In this document: in pieces, positions 21,761 through 33,246 of the stretch | Layout: each line of letters opens with the position of its first letter | How positions within the stretch are numbered: the stretch's first letter is position 1 | Source: Parelaphostrongylus tenuis | Taxonomy: Eukaryota; Nematoda; Chromadorea; Rhabditida; Metastrongylidae | NCBI GenBank assembly: GCA_019055375.1 | Contig: JAHQIW010006337.1 | Coordinates: 1 to 64,000, forward strand | DNA length: 64,000 bases | Reading direction: 5' to 3' | Notes under the pieces: generated by a model | Told to the model about the DNA's origin: nothing | Seen by the model: only the letters and a program-made list of their open reading frames with translations | The model's database searches: none | Program-made: the position numbers and the translations under genes

Positions 21761-22904
21761 AACATCATACGGCCTCTAAAGTGGTTAAATAACAAAAAAA
21801 TTGCTTCTGATCACCCAAATAATATTGATCATGTCACTTTAGAATGAATGGCTTTTTGATTAGTACCTCACTATTTTTCCACAAAGTACCACATAAAATA
21901 GATCATAATCTGTTTTGTGTAAGTTTCCTCTTCCTAAGAAGAGCAAGAAAACCACAAAAATCTTGTGACAATATTGCAGACCAACTATAAACTTAGTTCT
22001 CTTGCATTTTCTCAGTTCCTTTTTGAAATAGTTCGTTATCGATAGTATGATTAAACACTTATGTGCTCCTCCTCTCAAGTCCTTCAGACCTCAGTACTTC
22101 TTCTGTGAATTTTCATATTTTTTTGGGCAAAATAATTGATAAATACTATCGGTTTTTCAAGATTGTTCAAGAAGGATGATAATATAACTCCAAATTAGTG
22201 AGCTTACGCAAGTTCTTACAGAATTTTACTGTAACTAATGTTTTTTTTTCCTTTCTGTTCTCTGATTTATTTGACCCCAACCGAATCTAGGCTGTTCAAC
22301 AACTTCTCGCAAAACTAATAACCCAATAAAGTATTGATTCCTTATGTAGGCGTTGAAGAAAATCAGTTTTTGGAAAGTGAGTGGTGACTTGAAGATTGGT
22401 CTTACGTTACTCAGTCAAAAAACCACAAGAATAAAAAATTACTTGACAACTAAGCTTGAAAAGGAGCCCATAAGAAATGTGAACGACTCTGGTGTCAAAA
22501 ATCGTTGCACGAAGATTCCACACAATCCTACCAACTGTACTTTTTTCTGAATAACACTTCTACGAGCTTGGTACTATTATCAATTCGAAAACGACAGTCC
22601 GCAAAATATTCTTCAATGCATATGCCTAGGTATAATGAAAATCGATTTGCCATAATGTTACTCCTCAACACTCCAACAGCAGAATATCATTCAACTATTC
22701 TCTATTACCACTCTATTATTTTCACACCAAGCTCTATACAAGCGCAACGATAGCGTCTGAGCTTTCGAAAATCCCCTAAACCAAAAGAAAGCAACGCACA
22801 TAACCAATGTTTAACTTTTTTATTAGTGCCTATTCATTTTTTCAAAGTTAGGTTGGATTTGAAGTGAATCCAAATGAATAGTTAAATACACAAAAGCTTG
22901 TAAA
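21761..22904. other. Unannotated stretch
   Basis: AT-rich. Open frames at 21860-22078 (-) and 22353-22753 (+) have no recognised family or consistent splice sites. Confidence 0.4.
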
Positions 22905-22985
22905 TCCAAAGAAATTCGAACATGCAGTCGGCCTTCCACGTGCTACCCATTGCACCATTCCCGTCGTGTATTTTTCGCCTAAAGC
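22905..22985 (-). repeat. tRNA-like SINE head
   Basis: Minus strand: A-box-like TGGTGCAATGGGTAGCACG and B-box-like TGTTCGAATTTC at tRNA spacing. The stems are imperfect, so I do not call a tRNA. Confidence 0.45.
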
Positions 22986-24989
22986 TTTCGCCCACAGGTC
23001 TAAGAGATAAAAAATGGCCGGGATGAAACAAGACAAGTCTTTGAATGTGTAGAGGGCAGAAAGTGTATGGGTCCGAAGCTCGCCTGAAGTACCGCATTTC
23101 ACTCGTATCTCAACATTCGTGTGGGACATCCAAGTACTACATTTAGTGGATATGACCATCCAAGTCTTACTCTATGAGTGCTTTCCGTCTCCAGTTGCTC
23201 AACAAATCAAAGTGATGGAAGCCATAAACCCAGAACACATTAAAAAAGAAAGGAGCGTTTTGAGAGGATTATATGGGTACCAAGGACTCAGTGAATATGA
23301 GCGAAAACAGAAAAACTCACTTCCATGACGACGATTTTTACTCCACTGATGTTCTTAGCTTACTGTACCTAGAACACTTTCATATACAGCGCGATAGAGT
23401 AAGGGAAGGAGTATACTCTCTTGTGGAAAGACTCAATTCGAAGTTTCGACTAGCGTCGACGTTAAATGAAGTGAGAAAATTTGGTAGGTAGAAGACGCAA
23501 TGTATGTTAACGACGATAAAAAGAAAAGAGCCATTGCCTATTAGTTGTCACGAATTACCAAACTCACCGACAAGATAACCATAGGTCCGAGTTGAGTGTT
23601 ACACTTCATTTTGAGTAAACTAAACTGAGAAGTAGAATGCCGTTCAGTTATAATCATGGTAACAACCAGATCAAGTTGAACATTCATTGATCGAGCATAA
23701 AGAACACAGATGACGCAGTGAAACTGTCAGCTAAACATGCTGTGCATCTACAAAGAAATCGTCATACGAGCTAAACTGTACTTAGGCATTGCTCTAACAC
23801 CTGCGTCACGCATTTTCCACTCGTTCGTCACAGAAATAGAAATACAAAATAAAGCTTCATCATAGCGAGAATTCATATGTGGGTGGCAGAACAATCTGTA
23901 AAGATGATAATAGGTCGGATCGACCTCTTCACCTTTTCAAAGGAACTCTGACAACCGACTGTGAACACTGGGAACTTGGGAGTAGAAGATAGGGGCTTGA
24001 CTCCGATCTAACGGCCTCATGATGCCGTACAGTATGTTTGGTCACTCCTTGTTGTGCTATATCCCTCCTATAGTAACGAATTTCAGCAAAAATTGATCGA
24101 CTGGATTTTTACCCGATTCAATAGGAGTGGGGAAGCTCATCGGTTCAACAGCGCATCAAAGCGCGTTATACAAAATCATCGCTACAAATCCTTGTAGATT
24201 ACAAGAGAAAAAGTTCATATAGAAGAAATCTGTAAGTAGAAGAAAAGAAAATCCTACTGGCAAAAAAGTAAGTGTTGCAACGAAGTCTAGAAAAATGATT
24301 ATCTTGACCCGTAAGAAATTCCGAATGAGAACAAATGACAAAAAACTCTCTAAGTGCATGGTGATGACTTGGTGGGGAGATCGATGAAACTATAAAAACG
24401 TCACCCGTATTGACGAATATATGTGAACGTCTATAAGGGCATCTGGTTTTGGATAGCATCAATGTGTCGAAGAGTTGAGCAGGAGAAATGGCGGCAGAAA
24501 AAAGGTCACCAGACCTCCCGGTCGCCGTACCAACTCAGCCCTGTTGCGCGACCCTCCTTCAATCGGTCGCCACACCTCGAAGAACCAAGTCAAACCAAAA
24601 TGTCCCAGTCATCAGATTTCCATTCATTGCTTGATGTATAAGCAGCCAAAGATTTCAGGTTTCGTCAAAGAACTATGGCATTGTTACAGTTCCAACTTTC
24701 TACCGCTTGGTTTTTTCTAATGAAAAAGTATGGAGCGACTCTTAATCATACGAATGACACGAAACATAATAGCACAAGTTGAAACCTAATATTTTTGCGC
24801 CCTGGAATCAAAGCACCACTGTAACTTTCCGGCTAGTGCGTACTCTCACGGCGCCAGCTAGGTTACTCTCTCTGCCTTTCTCTCAGCTGTGATATGCGTC
24901 TTCGGCTATTGTCAGAAATCACACATCAGTGGGACTGATCTAGGAATCATAAATCGGAATTAAACCACGTTCAAAATACGGCCGAACGA
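22986..24989. other. Unannotated stretch
   Basis: No recognised gene. Frames at 23119-23328 and 23273-23491 overlap out of phase on the + strand and look like decayed coding sequence of unknown origin. At 24855-24885 a segment (CTCTGCCTTTCTCTCAGCTG) mirrors the start of the family D SINE just downstream. Confidence 0.35.
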
Positions 24990-25070
24990 AAGGCAGAGCG
25001 AGGAACTCAATGGCGTCGTGCGAGCACGCGTTACCCAGAAAACAATTGTGGAGGTTCGAGTATATGAGTG
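24990..25070 (+). repeat. tRNA-like SINE head, family D
   Basis: GGCAGAGCGAGG start, TGGCGTCGTGCGAGCACGCG A-box region and GGAGGTTCGAGT B box, parallel to the minus-strand copy at 12232-12325. Confidence 0.5.
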
Positions 25071-25199
25071 AGAAACAACTCGTTCGAAGTTCTGCTTCCC
25101 TTAGAGTTCTTGTGGTCGCTACTATTTCATAAAGGATACCATCATATAATGGATGACAAACATGAGACGCTCTCTAATGTTTCATCGCGTGTTTTAGGG

Positions 25200-26110
25200 T
25201 TATACACTCGGATTTCGAAGCAACACAGGAGTGAATGCATAGTTGGACTATATGATGTCATATGCCACGTCAGTGTTCCTTGCTTTTCATGTCGATCTCT
25301 TACCAATTTGTCAGCCACAAAAGAATATCAAAGTTATTTGATCGGAGGAGCGGAATCAAAAAGCCATTTCTTCGAAAAGATCGTCCAACCACCTCGTCTA
25401 CTCCGAAAACATTGAAAATATCCGTTGCCAAATTCAACGAAATCCAGAGAGTTCAAAGGCAAAATGGTTTAGGAAGCTCGAGGACAGCGAGCAGAGAGTC
25501 CGAAACAATATCAAGATAGAGCTGAAACTGCGCAATCGCAAGACCTCTCGTGTTCATGCTGGTGCTAGTTTGCAGAAGGGGCTTTTCACGGATGAGAGGA
25601 AATTTGCGGTCGAACCACTCTTCAATCGCCATAGTCGACGTCAACTTCTCAAAAAGGTCAGCAGAGATCGGCAATAGCAAAACCATGGGCCGCAGTCATT
25701 TTCTGACCTCTCTGATGATCTGGGTCGGCATTTGTGCCACGGGAAACCCGTTGGTCTTTATTAACGGAGAGGTGAAAACCAACGCTACCAACTATCAGCA
25801 GCAAGTTTTATAAGACGTACTGGAGCCTCAAGGTGCACTGTGGCGCTGACGAATCTACGCTTCAGCAAAACTGGGCTTATGCACATTCAGCCCACTCAAC
25901 GATTGCCACCTGTCAAAAGCTGTTTACAGGCTTTTAAGGTAAAGACATTTTCCGTCAAACTCGCCGAATCTCAATTTAATGATTTACTCCGTGTGGTTTG
26001 TGGAATAAGTTTTGGCTACTTGATACGCAACCGTAGAAGCGCTCAAAACGGCTTTGATACGGGTTTGGGACGAAATTACGGTGTGAACCTGCATTTTTCA
26101 GTATGGGCTT
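25200..26110 (+). pseudogene. Tc1/mariner-superfamily transposase relic
   Basis: Reading with frame changes gives, in order: a helix-turn-helix-like region (25200-25380), the RPTTSSTPK linker (a GRPRTS-type hook), LFTDERKFAVEPLFNR with the first catalytic Asp, MIWVGICATGNPLVF, QQNWAYAHSAHS and SPNLNLMIYSVW. The second catalytic Asp is Asn (codon 25869-25871), the Asp of the normal SPDLNPMDY motif is Asn, and stops and frameshifts break the rest. The order and spacing identify a DDE/D transposase. The element is dead. Confidence 0.8.
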
Positions 26111-26254
26111 CTATAACTTCACATAGTGGAGTGATGTCGCGTTAGTTAGAATGAAGAAAGTGTCCTCGGCTAGTAAAACCTTTTGGTACTTATCCGTTAT
26201 CGGACGGTATTTTTAAGGAGCTTCTTCAACTGAACAAAGAGTTCTCAGCAAACT

Positions 26255-27000
26255 GTTGATAGTCATTCGAAAGCTAAATCTCGGAAAACTTAAAAATATA
26301 ACTGTTTCTTATAAACGCCTTTTTACAGCGCTCTAGCACAAAGAATAAAAGGTACTGTTAGATTATGGCGGCGCCACTTGAGGCCTTCGGTGAAAGCGGA
26401 TACTTAGCTGCTATCTGACAAATGTATGATTATTCGGTAGCTTAAATCAAGCGAATTTTAGAGGTTTATTTTACTTTCATATTGCTTGTTTTTAACGCCG
26501 CACAAGTTAGAATCAAAAATGAGATTTTGCTCCACATTTGAAGATTTCTCGCCTAATAAAAGTATTCTATAACGAAATTTGAACCATTAGATAGAGCAAA
26601 TCTTTTTGATTGAGAACATGTGTTGTTTCTTTAGAAAGAACTTCTCAGAGCTCTGCAGTTTGCACAAGAAGAGTGGGTTCCACACAATTAAAGTATCGCT
26701 GTTTTGCGCACCCCTCCAGAAACAAGAGTAATTTTTAATTTTTCCAAGTTGCTTTTTAGCTTATTCATCAACTCAAATCTAGACAATTCCAGCGATATGC
26801 TTAGGTTCTGAGAAAAACTTTTTAGTTCGCTGTAACATCCAAAATAATAGTACGTTTCACACTTGAGGCATTTCAATGCGTCCTTCGTCGTGGAGAGCAT
26901 TTCCCTCAGACTTTCAAAAACTATTCGATAGTCTGAATTCTGCTGATTCCAGTGATGTATTTGATGTTCTCGAAAAGACTTCTTAGTGAGCTATAATTGG
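26255..27000. repeat. Family F fragments
   Basis: 26265-26355 has the CATTCGAAAGCTAAATCTCG end motif and then CTTTTTACAGCGCTCTAGC. 26560-26700 and 26810-27000 contain further internal pieces, including 'AGTTCGCTGTAACATCC' and 'ACGTTTCACACTTGAGGC'. No gene here; the minus frame 26688-26900 lies inside the repeat. Confidence 0.45.
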
Positions 27001-27199
27001 TTAGGGCGCGCAATGCAGCTACAGCTCCTGGCCACCACGCATTGCCAGGTATGTGGATGGGATTTCGCAATAGTGGCCCCTGGCTGACGAGTCATCTCAG
27101 CATTCCCTAGATTGATTAGTTATTACAACTGAACTACCTTCAACTGTCTTTTGATTCTCATCGATTTCACTTAATCATAAACATTTTTGCTCCGCCAAG

Positions 27200-27965
27200 C
27201 CCGCAAAAGAATCCTTCATGCTCCTACAAAGACACGTCCTATCACAATCCAGACGTTTGAGCAAGAAAGGACATCCAATGAAGCTTTACTTCGATTCAAA
27301 AATTGCTTGGCGATGTTACAAGCGTAGATGTCGCGATGAGGTCGGTATTAGAGCCAGAAATTGGTTTGGGAACAGTCATCTTCCTTTGTTACTGCTCGCC
27401 GTTTCTTCCACGGTTGGAGTCAAGAGTTAACATCGTGCAAGAAAAATCTTGGCATGAGCAGTGGCGCGCTGTGGGCTGGATTAATTATTTACGTGAAGTT
27501 GCTGCACGGCAGCTAAATGGACGTCGTGGTAAAAAAAAAATGGGGGCAAAGGCAAGATTGTGGTGATAGACGAATCATTGTACACAAAGAGGAAGAACAA
27601 TGCCAGACGTGTACTCCCCCAACAATAGATCTTTGGAGGAGTCTGTCGTGAGACAAAACAATGCTCCTTGGTGGCGGTTCCAGATCGCACAGCACTGAAC
27701 CTTGCTGGCTGCCATCAAAAACATCGTTGCCCAAGGTTCTATGATCTATTTCGATTGTTGGGAAGGAAAAATAACTGAAGATATACAAAAAACTGGTTTC
27801 CAGCACTTCACGATCAACCATCGTCACGATTATGTAGATCCACACACAGATACTCACTCTCACACGGTCGAAAGAATGTGTGGCAAAATGCGCAACAGAC
27901 GGCACCGAGAGACCACACGCCATTTTTTTGAGTCTTACGTCGCTGAGTTCATGTGGCGTAAATGA
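27200..27965 (+). pseudogene. Merlin-class (IS1595/ISXO2-like) transposase relic
   Basis: Conserved pieces in order: the N-terminal segment PMKLYFDSKIAWRCYKRRCR, then VVIDESLYTKRKNNA with the first catalytic Asp, IFGGVCRETKQCSLVAVPDR, YFDCWEGKITEDI with the second Asp, INHRHDYVDPHTDTHSHTVE and a final RHFFESYVAEFMWRK. The first and middle parts are in different frames and one in-frame stop interrupts it, so it is broken. The last 87 codons (27702-27965) are one clean frame. Merlin elements move by cut and paste. Terminal repeats were not found by eye. Confidence 0.82.
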
Positions 27966-28774
27966 TCGCAGGTAAAAATAGTGCTTGTTGCGACCTTTCG
28001 TTTATTTTTCACCAATGTCCAAGTTGTGATCTCCATTGGAGATTTAGGTGGCGATGTTTTTGAATCACTCTCGATTAAGATAAAAGTTTTCCAGAATCCT
28101 AAACAGTGATCTATATTTTGTTGTGAGTTTGTCACTCTTTGAAACACGATAATTTTTGTGGAAAAGCACATGGATATGTAGAAAAAATTCTAGAGCGTCG
28201 GAGAGATCTCTGATTCACATCAAAAAATCCACACGTGATATAGCAGCGGATTGGTACTACAGCTTTACACACACCCTAGCCGACTACAAGTGCTCACTGA
28301 GTGTGAGCCCAATACTTTTTCGCTCGTTACAAAACTCGAGGAAGCCCTTTCCGAAAGCCAAATTCAACCTTATAATTGAAAAGATTTTCCCTATTTGATG
28401 AATAAGTCCATTACAACAAAACTATTATACAGTGAGAAATTTTTTCAATGAGAAACAAAATCATATTTTGACTGGTACGGCTCTAAAAATAAGCTATTAG
28501 TGATATAAACATGCATTGAAATTCACTTAATTTGAGCTATCGGTAAACTACAAAAACGTCATGCAAAATCAAAAACTACGTTTTTATTGAAGCCCTCAAG
28601 TGGCCCTTGCCACAATAGAGCAGTACCGAATAAAATTGTATTTCACTTGCGTCACACATTATCGTGTTTACATTTCGCGGGCACAGCTCTCCTCCTACAT
28701 TATTATTATCCTTTGAATATCGTAGATCTTAAAGAGTTCAAAAATGCACTTTTTCAGGAAGGTTCTTTAGAGCG
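27966..28774. other. Unannotated stretch
   Basis: Probably the 3' flank of the Merlin relic. 28590-28690 has a family F piece ('GAATAAAATTGTATTTCAC'). No gene recognised. Confidence 0.4.
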
Positions 28775-28788
28775 ATGTATCACCTGTA

Positions 28789-30725
28789 TCACCTGTCGTC
28801 CCATTGATCGTCGAGTGACTCGAGCGGGTACCAGCAACTCTTCCATTTTTCCCTATCGCGTGCAAGAGTAGCCCAGTGGGTCCTCCTCGCTCTAGGGATT
28901 CGCTGAGCATCATATCTTTCTTCTATCGCTTTCGTGAAGAAATCGGACCAACGGGTCAGTGGTCTTCCTTTAGAGCGCTTGACGTCCCGAGGAATCCAGT
29001 CGGTAACGGCTCTCGTCCATCGGTTGTCGTTGAAGCGCATCACGTGTCCGGCCCACCTTATTTTCGATATCCTGGCGTGTAGAACGGCGTCTCTGATTTT
29101 CGATCGTTGACGTAGGTCGGAACTTCGGATCCTTTCTCTATTTGCGAGATACGGGATACTCCTAGCATCGACCTTTCGACTGCGCGTTCGATAACGCCAA
29201 GTGATCTTTCATCCTGCTTACGTATGCGACCAGGTTTCTGCTGCATACGTTAGGGCAGGGATAATTGTCGAGTCAAAAAGGTGGGCACGGAGTCGGATGT
29301 TCTTTGTCCTCTTCACTACATCTTCGATGCTCTTAAACGTTCCCCAAGCCGCTCGTTCTCCTCCTGCTCACTCTGGAGCTAGGTCGTTCATCATGTTGAT
29401 TTCACGACCTAGATAGACGTAACTGGAGCATTCGGAGATTGTCGTTCCGTTGAGCGTGAATGGGGCATTCGAAACCCATCCGTTCCTCATGAACATTGTT
29501 TTCGTTAGATTCAGTTGAAGACCAATCTTTCCACAGGCGTTATCGAAATCGGTCAACATTCGTTCCGCTTGGCTGATGTTTGGTGTTATGAGAACGATAT
29601 CGTAAGCAAAGCGAAGATGGTTTAATTGTCGACCGTCAATTTTCACTCCCATTCGTCCCATTCTAATGTTCGCATGACGTTTTGTAGGGTGGCAGTGAAT
29701 AGTTTTGGCGAAATTGTATCGCCTTGTCGAACCCCTCTTCTTACGTCAATGGTGATATTGTTGTAGAATGGAGATATTTTGGTCGTGAAATCTTTATAAA
29801 GCTCACGAAGGATCATTATGTACCGAGTAGTGACGCCCTGGTTATCCAGAGCCTCTATAACCGCTTCTGTTCCACTGAATCAAAGGCTTTCTTCAGATCT
29901 ATGAAAGTGAGACAGAGTGGTTGTTTGTACTCTCGTGAACTTCAATGAATCTTGCAATCGTGTGGATGTGGTCTATGGTACTAAATCCTTTTCGGAACCC
30001 TGCTTGTTCGCATGGCTGTCCTTCGTCCAGTGTTCTGTCAGTCCTGTTTAGGATGACTCGAGTAAAGAGTTTATAGACAACGGACAGCAAGCAGATTGGC
30101 GATAATTGCCTATGTCGTGAAGGTCTCCCTTTTTGAACAACAATACGGTCTTGCTGGTTTTCCATTGAATAGGGACCTTGCATTCTGACAGGTAGCGAGT
30201 GAAGAGCCGAGCCACGGTGTTGATGAGAACTGGCGGCAGGTTCTTCAGGTGTTCTGGTCTAATCCTGTCTGGACCGGGTGTTGTTCTGTTCTTCACCGAC
30301 GATATAGCATGTCGGATTTCGGAAGGGAGGACCGCTGGAGCCACATATTCGTCCTCTTTCAATTTATATGACGGTAAGAGGACATGGCTAGCGAAGAGAT
30401 CCGAGTAGTATTGGTGGATGATTTTCTCCATAGCCCTTCTCGAAGCTGTAAGTGTCCCGTCAGGGTATCGGAGTGCAATCATCTTGGTCTTATAGTTGGC
30501 GAAGCTCGCTGGCTTTGCGAATGCTCTTCCAGCTTCTGCAGCTTCTGCCATAACTGCTGCTCTTCTCTCTTTGAGGTCTTCTTTTATCGCTTCTCTGCAG
30601 CGTTTCGCAAGTTCGGACGTAAGGTTTCGGTTGCCTGCAGCTCGTGCGATTCCACGTTGACGTATCAGCTCGAGTGTCTGCGGAGACAAGCGTCTCTTCG
30701 TGACCTTAGGACTCTCGGCTTTCAT
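28789..30725 (-). pseudogene. RTE reverse transcriptase, broken
   Basis: Frame 1 (30725-30048) runs from the linker to GPDRIRPEHLKNLPP, WKTSKTVLLFKKGDLHDIG. The protein then continues in another frame as SPICLLSVVYKLFTRVIL and GQPCEQAGFRKGFSTIDH (30183-29899), and after a second break reaches the active site at 29661-29368. There the catalytic box reads FAYDIVLITP in place of FADDIVLITP (codon 29602-29604 is TAC). The last part (29043-28789) has NRWTRAVTDWIPRDVKRSKG and ends DDQWDDR. Confidence 0.82.
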
Positions 30726-30856
30726 AGCGCTACGGAAGATTCACGAGTCGATCGTATTCTTCGTCGATGTTGTCGACAACGGTATCTTCCCAAGAGCCGA
30801 CTGATGATTTGAATACATCCCAGTTTATGGTAGTTCTGGGACTTCGTTGTTTGAAT

Positions 30857-31813
30857 TTAGCGGCTTTCTCTCCTCTCCTCGAAAACGAACGTTGCGCGAA
30901 GGAGGCGATGGTCTGATCCCGTGTAGAACTTAGGAACAACAGCGACATCGGTCAGGCAAAACCTTCGATTTACTAAGATGTGATCTATTTCGTTATGGTA
31001 CTCTCCATTGGGAGACTCCCACGCCCATCGCTGAGAAAGAGGCTTTTGGAATTGCGAGTTACCATGGATGGTTTGGGTCGTCATGATAAACTCAGATAGC
31101 CTCTCACCCTGTTCATTCCATTCTAGTCCGTGGGTCCCTATGTGACGTTCTTCAGACGTTCTTCTAGATCCAATTTTTTCGTTAAAATCTCCGACAATGA
31201 CCTCGAAGAATGTATGATCTTCTCTAAAGAATTTTTCGAGGTCCATATAGAACGCTTCGACTTCGTCTTCGTCATAGCTTGATGTTGGTGCGTAAGCAAC
31301 GAAGATGGTCAAAGCCGGCATGGAACCACATCGTTTCAACCGTAATCGTCCGATACGGGTTGTCAGTTTTTCAAACGAATCAATGCTCACGGTCAAATTC
31401 GATTTGACGAGGACGCCAACGCCACCGACACCTCTGCGATCGCATGTACCAAGGAACAGTTCTTCTCCGGTGTCATAAACAGCGTGAAAAGGATGGCGCC
31501 TTCTCGTCTCAGCCAGGTCAATGACGTCGTACCTTATTCTTCTTGCTTGAATCAATAGATCTTCTACAGCGGATTCGTGAGCAAGGGTTCTTGCGTTGTA
31601 GGTACAGATCGTCATTTTAGTCCGTTTCGATCTTGGCAGCCTAATTCGGCCCTGAGATTTTAGCAGCCTCTCCGTACTCGTCCTACCTGGCGCTGCCGTA
31701 CCAGGGGCTCTTTCGGAGTCACGGGAATGAGGCCCATATTTGTTACTGTTTTTGGCATTTTGATACCCAACGTATAGCTTTCCAGGCTCTAAACTTGGGG
31801 GCTGGGTACTCAC
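30857..31813 (-). CDS. RTE apurinic-like endonuclease domain
   Basis: 318 open codons. The endonuclease motifs are intact: [10 protein letters not shown] with the catalytic Asn, DLAETRRR with Glu, [12 protein letters not shown] with Asp and Asn, and TGSDHRLL with the Asp-His pair. Residues 1-60 are a basic Ser/Pro/Lys linker. In the family this enzyme nicks the target so that reverse transcription can prime. The frame closes soon after the domain, before the RT begins, because of decay. Confidence 0.85.
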   Translation of the reverse strand: MSTQPPSLEPGKLYVGYQNAKNSNKYGPHSRDSERAPGTAAPGRTSTERLLKSQGRIRLPRSKRTKMTICTYNARTLAHESAVEDLLIQARRIRYDVIDLAETRRRHPFHAVYDTGEELFLGTCDRRGVGGVGVLVKSNLTVSIDSFEKLTTRIGRLRLKRCGSMPALTIFVAYAPTSSYDEDEVEAFYMDLEKFFREDHTFFEVIVGDFNEKIGSRRTSEERHIGTHGLEWNEQGERLSEFIMTTQTIHGNSQFQKPLSQRWAWESPNGEYHNEIDHILVNRRFCLTDVAVVPKFYTGSDHRLLRATFVFEERRESR

Positions 31814-32239
31814 GAGTAGCTTGCCAGTCTCTCTCGGAGGAGCGGGAGGAGCTTATTTGTTGGAGGCGACTCCTAACCGCCTCCCATGTACTTCCGAGCC
31901 GCTTGATTGCAGGATTTTGGCCGACTTGAGTCGTAGAAATAGAGTTTTTGTCAAGTCGGCGCTGCAGAAGCAGGGATGCTCTCCCCTGAATCCACCTGCG
32001 TCTCTGAGAAGCACACGGTCGCTTTTGGTTCGCGTTTTATTCCCCTATCCACCACCTGGGGACGCGCCACGTGCCTCGCGACTAACCGGGCGGGACCCCT
32101 CAAAAAGGGAGGTCCGTGGTAGAGCGAGTAGCGGGAAAAAATCTGTTTTACACTCATTTTGCGTTATCGTGCGTTATCGCGAGCTTTCCTCAAAGGATAG
32201 AGTTCTTCCCTTAATCTACCAGTGAACGTCCGATTGCAT

Positions 32240-32310
32240 AGATTTCGGAGATTTCAATAGAGTCACTCGATTTTTGAAAAGGCTTTTTCACAGCGCTGTA
32301 GAAGAAAAAT
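32240..32310. repeat. Family F fragment
   Basis: Contains 'GGCTTTTTCACAGCGCTGTAG' in two runs and 'GAAAAATAAAACTG', matching the family F core. Confidence 0.4.
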
Positions 32311-32342
32311 AAAACTGTCATGAGTAGACTTGAGAGAAGTAG

Positions 32343-32465
32343 ATAAGGGCCTCTGTAGTGTGGTGGTAGCACGCGCCTTCGGTATGGCTGGAACGTGGTT
32401 TCAATCTCCTTCTGAGGTTGAATTTCCGCCCACCACTCAGTTTTCATAGGTATACTTGAAACATC
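32343..32465 (+). repeat. tRNA-headed SINE, family C
   Basis: TAGTGTGGTGGTAGCACGCG A-box region, ACGTGGTTTCAATCTCC B-box region, then CTGAGGTTGAATTT and CACCACTCAGTTTTC tail as in the other family C copies. Confidence 0.6.
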
Positions 32466-32539
32466 ATAACTCTGTGAAAAAATCGGTAAAATATAAGAAT
32501 TTTTGGATTTTCACTGAACTGTCTCTCACATGCATCGCG

Positions 32540-32955
32540 CGAGATCGCGAAGATTCTGTTATTTACTGGATTTTCCTAATTGAAAATGCTTGGCAACTAT
32601 ATTCAGCGTATGTGTCGTTAACCTGAAGACATCTTTGCCATCTCTCAGGATACAAATCAATACAGCGCTCATTGAACTTGTCATCCTTGGAATATGAGAA
32701 AGTTGTCAATCCTTTACGCAAATTATTGACGTCTCGGAATTTCATCTTGTTAATGAAATGCTCCATCGACCGGAAGAAGTGATGGTCCATCGGCGACAAA
32801 TCAGGACTATACGGCGTATGATCCAGCAACTCTTAGCCTAGTTCGGCCATCTTGCTCTTTGTCAATTTGGCAACATGCAGCTTTGAGTTGCTTTACGCAG
32901 AAAGAGACTGCGACAACGTCGACGTGACAGGGTCTGGTTGCAACGGTTCACGAGC
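32540..32955 (-). pseudogene. mariner transposase C-terminal fragment
   Basis: Minus strand gives a decayed HVAKLTKSKMAELG segment, an in-frame stop, then LLDHTPYSPDLSPMDHHFFR, the DD34D-type third-Asp motif of mariner, and ERCIDLYPERWQRCLQ, the C-terminal end. The N-terminal two thirds are missing. Confidence 0.78.
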
Positions 32956-33029
32956 TTACAGTAGCGCTTAGCTTTGATCTTATCTTCGGCCGACAGCAAG
33001 CCTCAGTAAATCGGCGAGGTCCGGATATA

Positions 33030-33246
33030 AAGAATGATGAGCACAGCCTTTGGCGCAAATCGATTTGAACGCGGAGTCAAAAATCCTCGTTGGCCTTCGT
33101 TGAGCGACCATGATGCGACAGGTATGGACAAATTTGGTAGTCAAGGAAAGCTCAGAAATTCTGCTCAAAGCGGTGGTGATTTGTTGCCTGAGAGATGGCA
33201 GAAGTGTGTTCAGGCTGATGTCGCATACTTTAAATGGTGCTGTTGA
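33030..33246 (+). pseudogene. mariner transposase C-terminal fragment, opposite strand
   Basis: The end of this + frame reads GDLLPERWQKCVQADVAYFK, the mariner C-terminal signature (LPERWQKxVxxxGxYF). Only the last 30 or so residues are convincing; the part before is scrambled. It lies 80 bases from another mariner fragment in the opposite orientation. Confidence 0.55.

Larger units (their letters stand above)
28775..32150 (-). mobile_element. RTE-like non-LTR retrotransposon, nearly full length, dead
   Basis: Read on the minus strand: a GC-richer 5' leader (32150-31814), an endonuclease frame (31813-30857), a linker and reverse transcriptase spread over several frames (30725-29368), and the C-terminal segment (29043-28789). 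It ends in two copies of a TGATACAGG unit (28775-28798), like the short 3' tandem repeats of RTE elements. Its base composition is clearly higher in GC than its surroundings. Frameshifts near 30105 and 29930 and a lost catalytic Asp make it non-autonomous now. A second, older copy lies in a kin-4 intron. Confidence 0.88.

Noticed and set aside
24156..24720. Several short frames near 24.2-24.7 kb
   Set aside because: Overlapping on both strands without family match or splice sites.
29201..30812. Plus-strand frames up to 142 codons
   Set aside because: Antisense shadows of the RTE reverse transcriptase.
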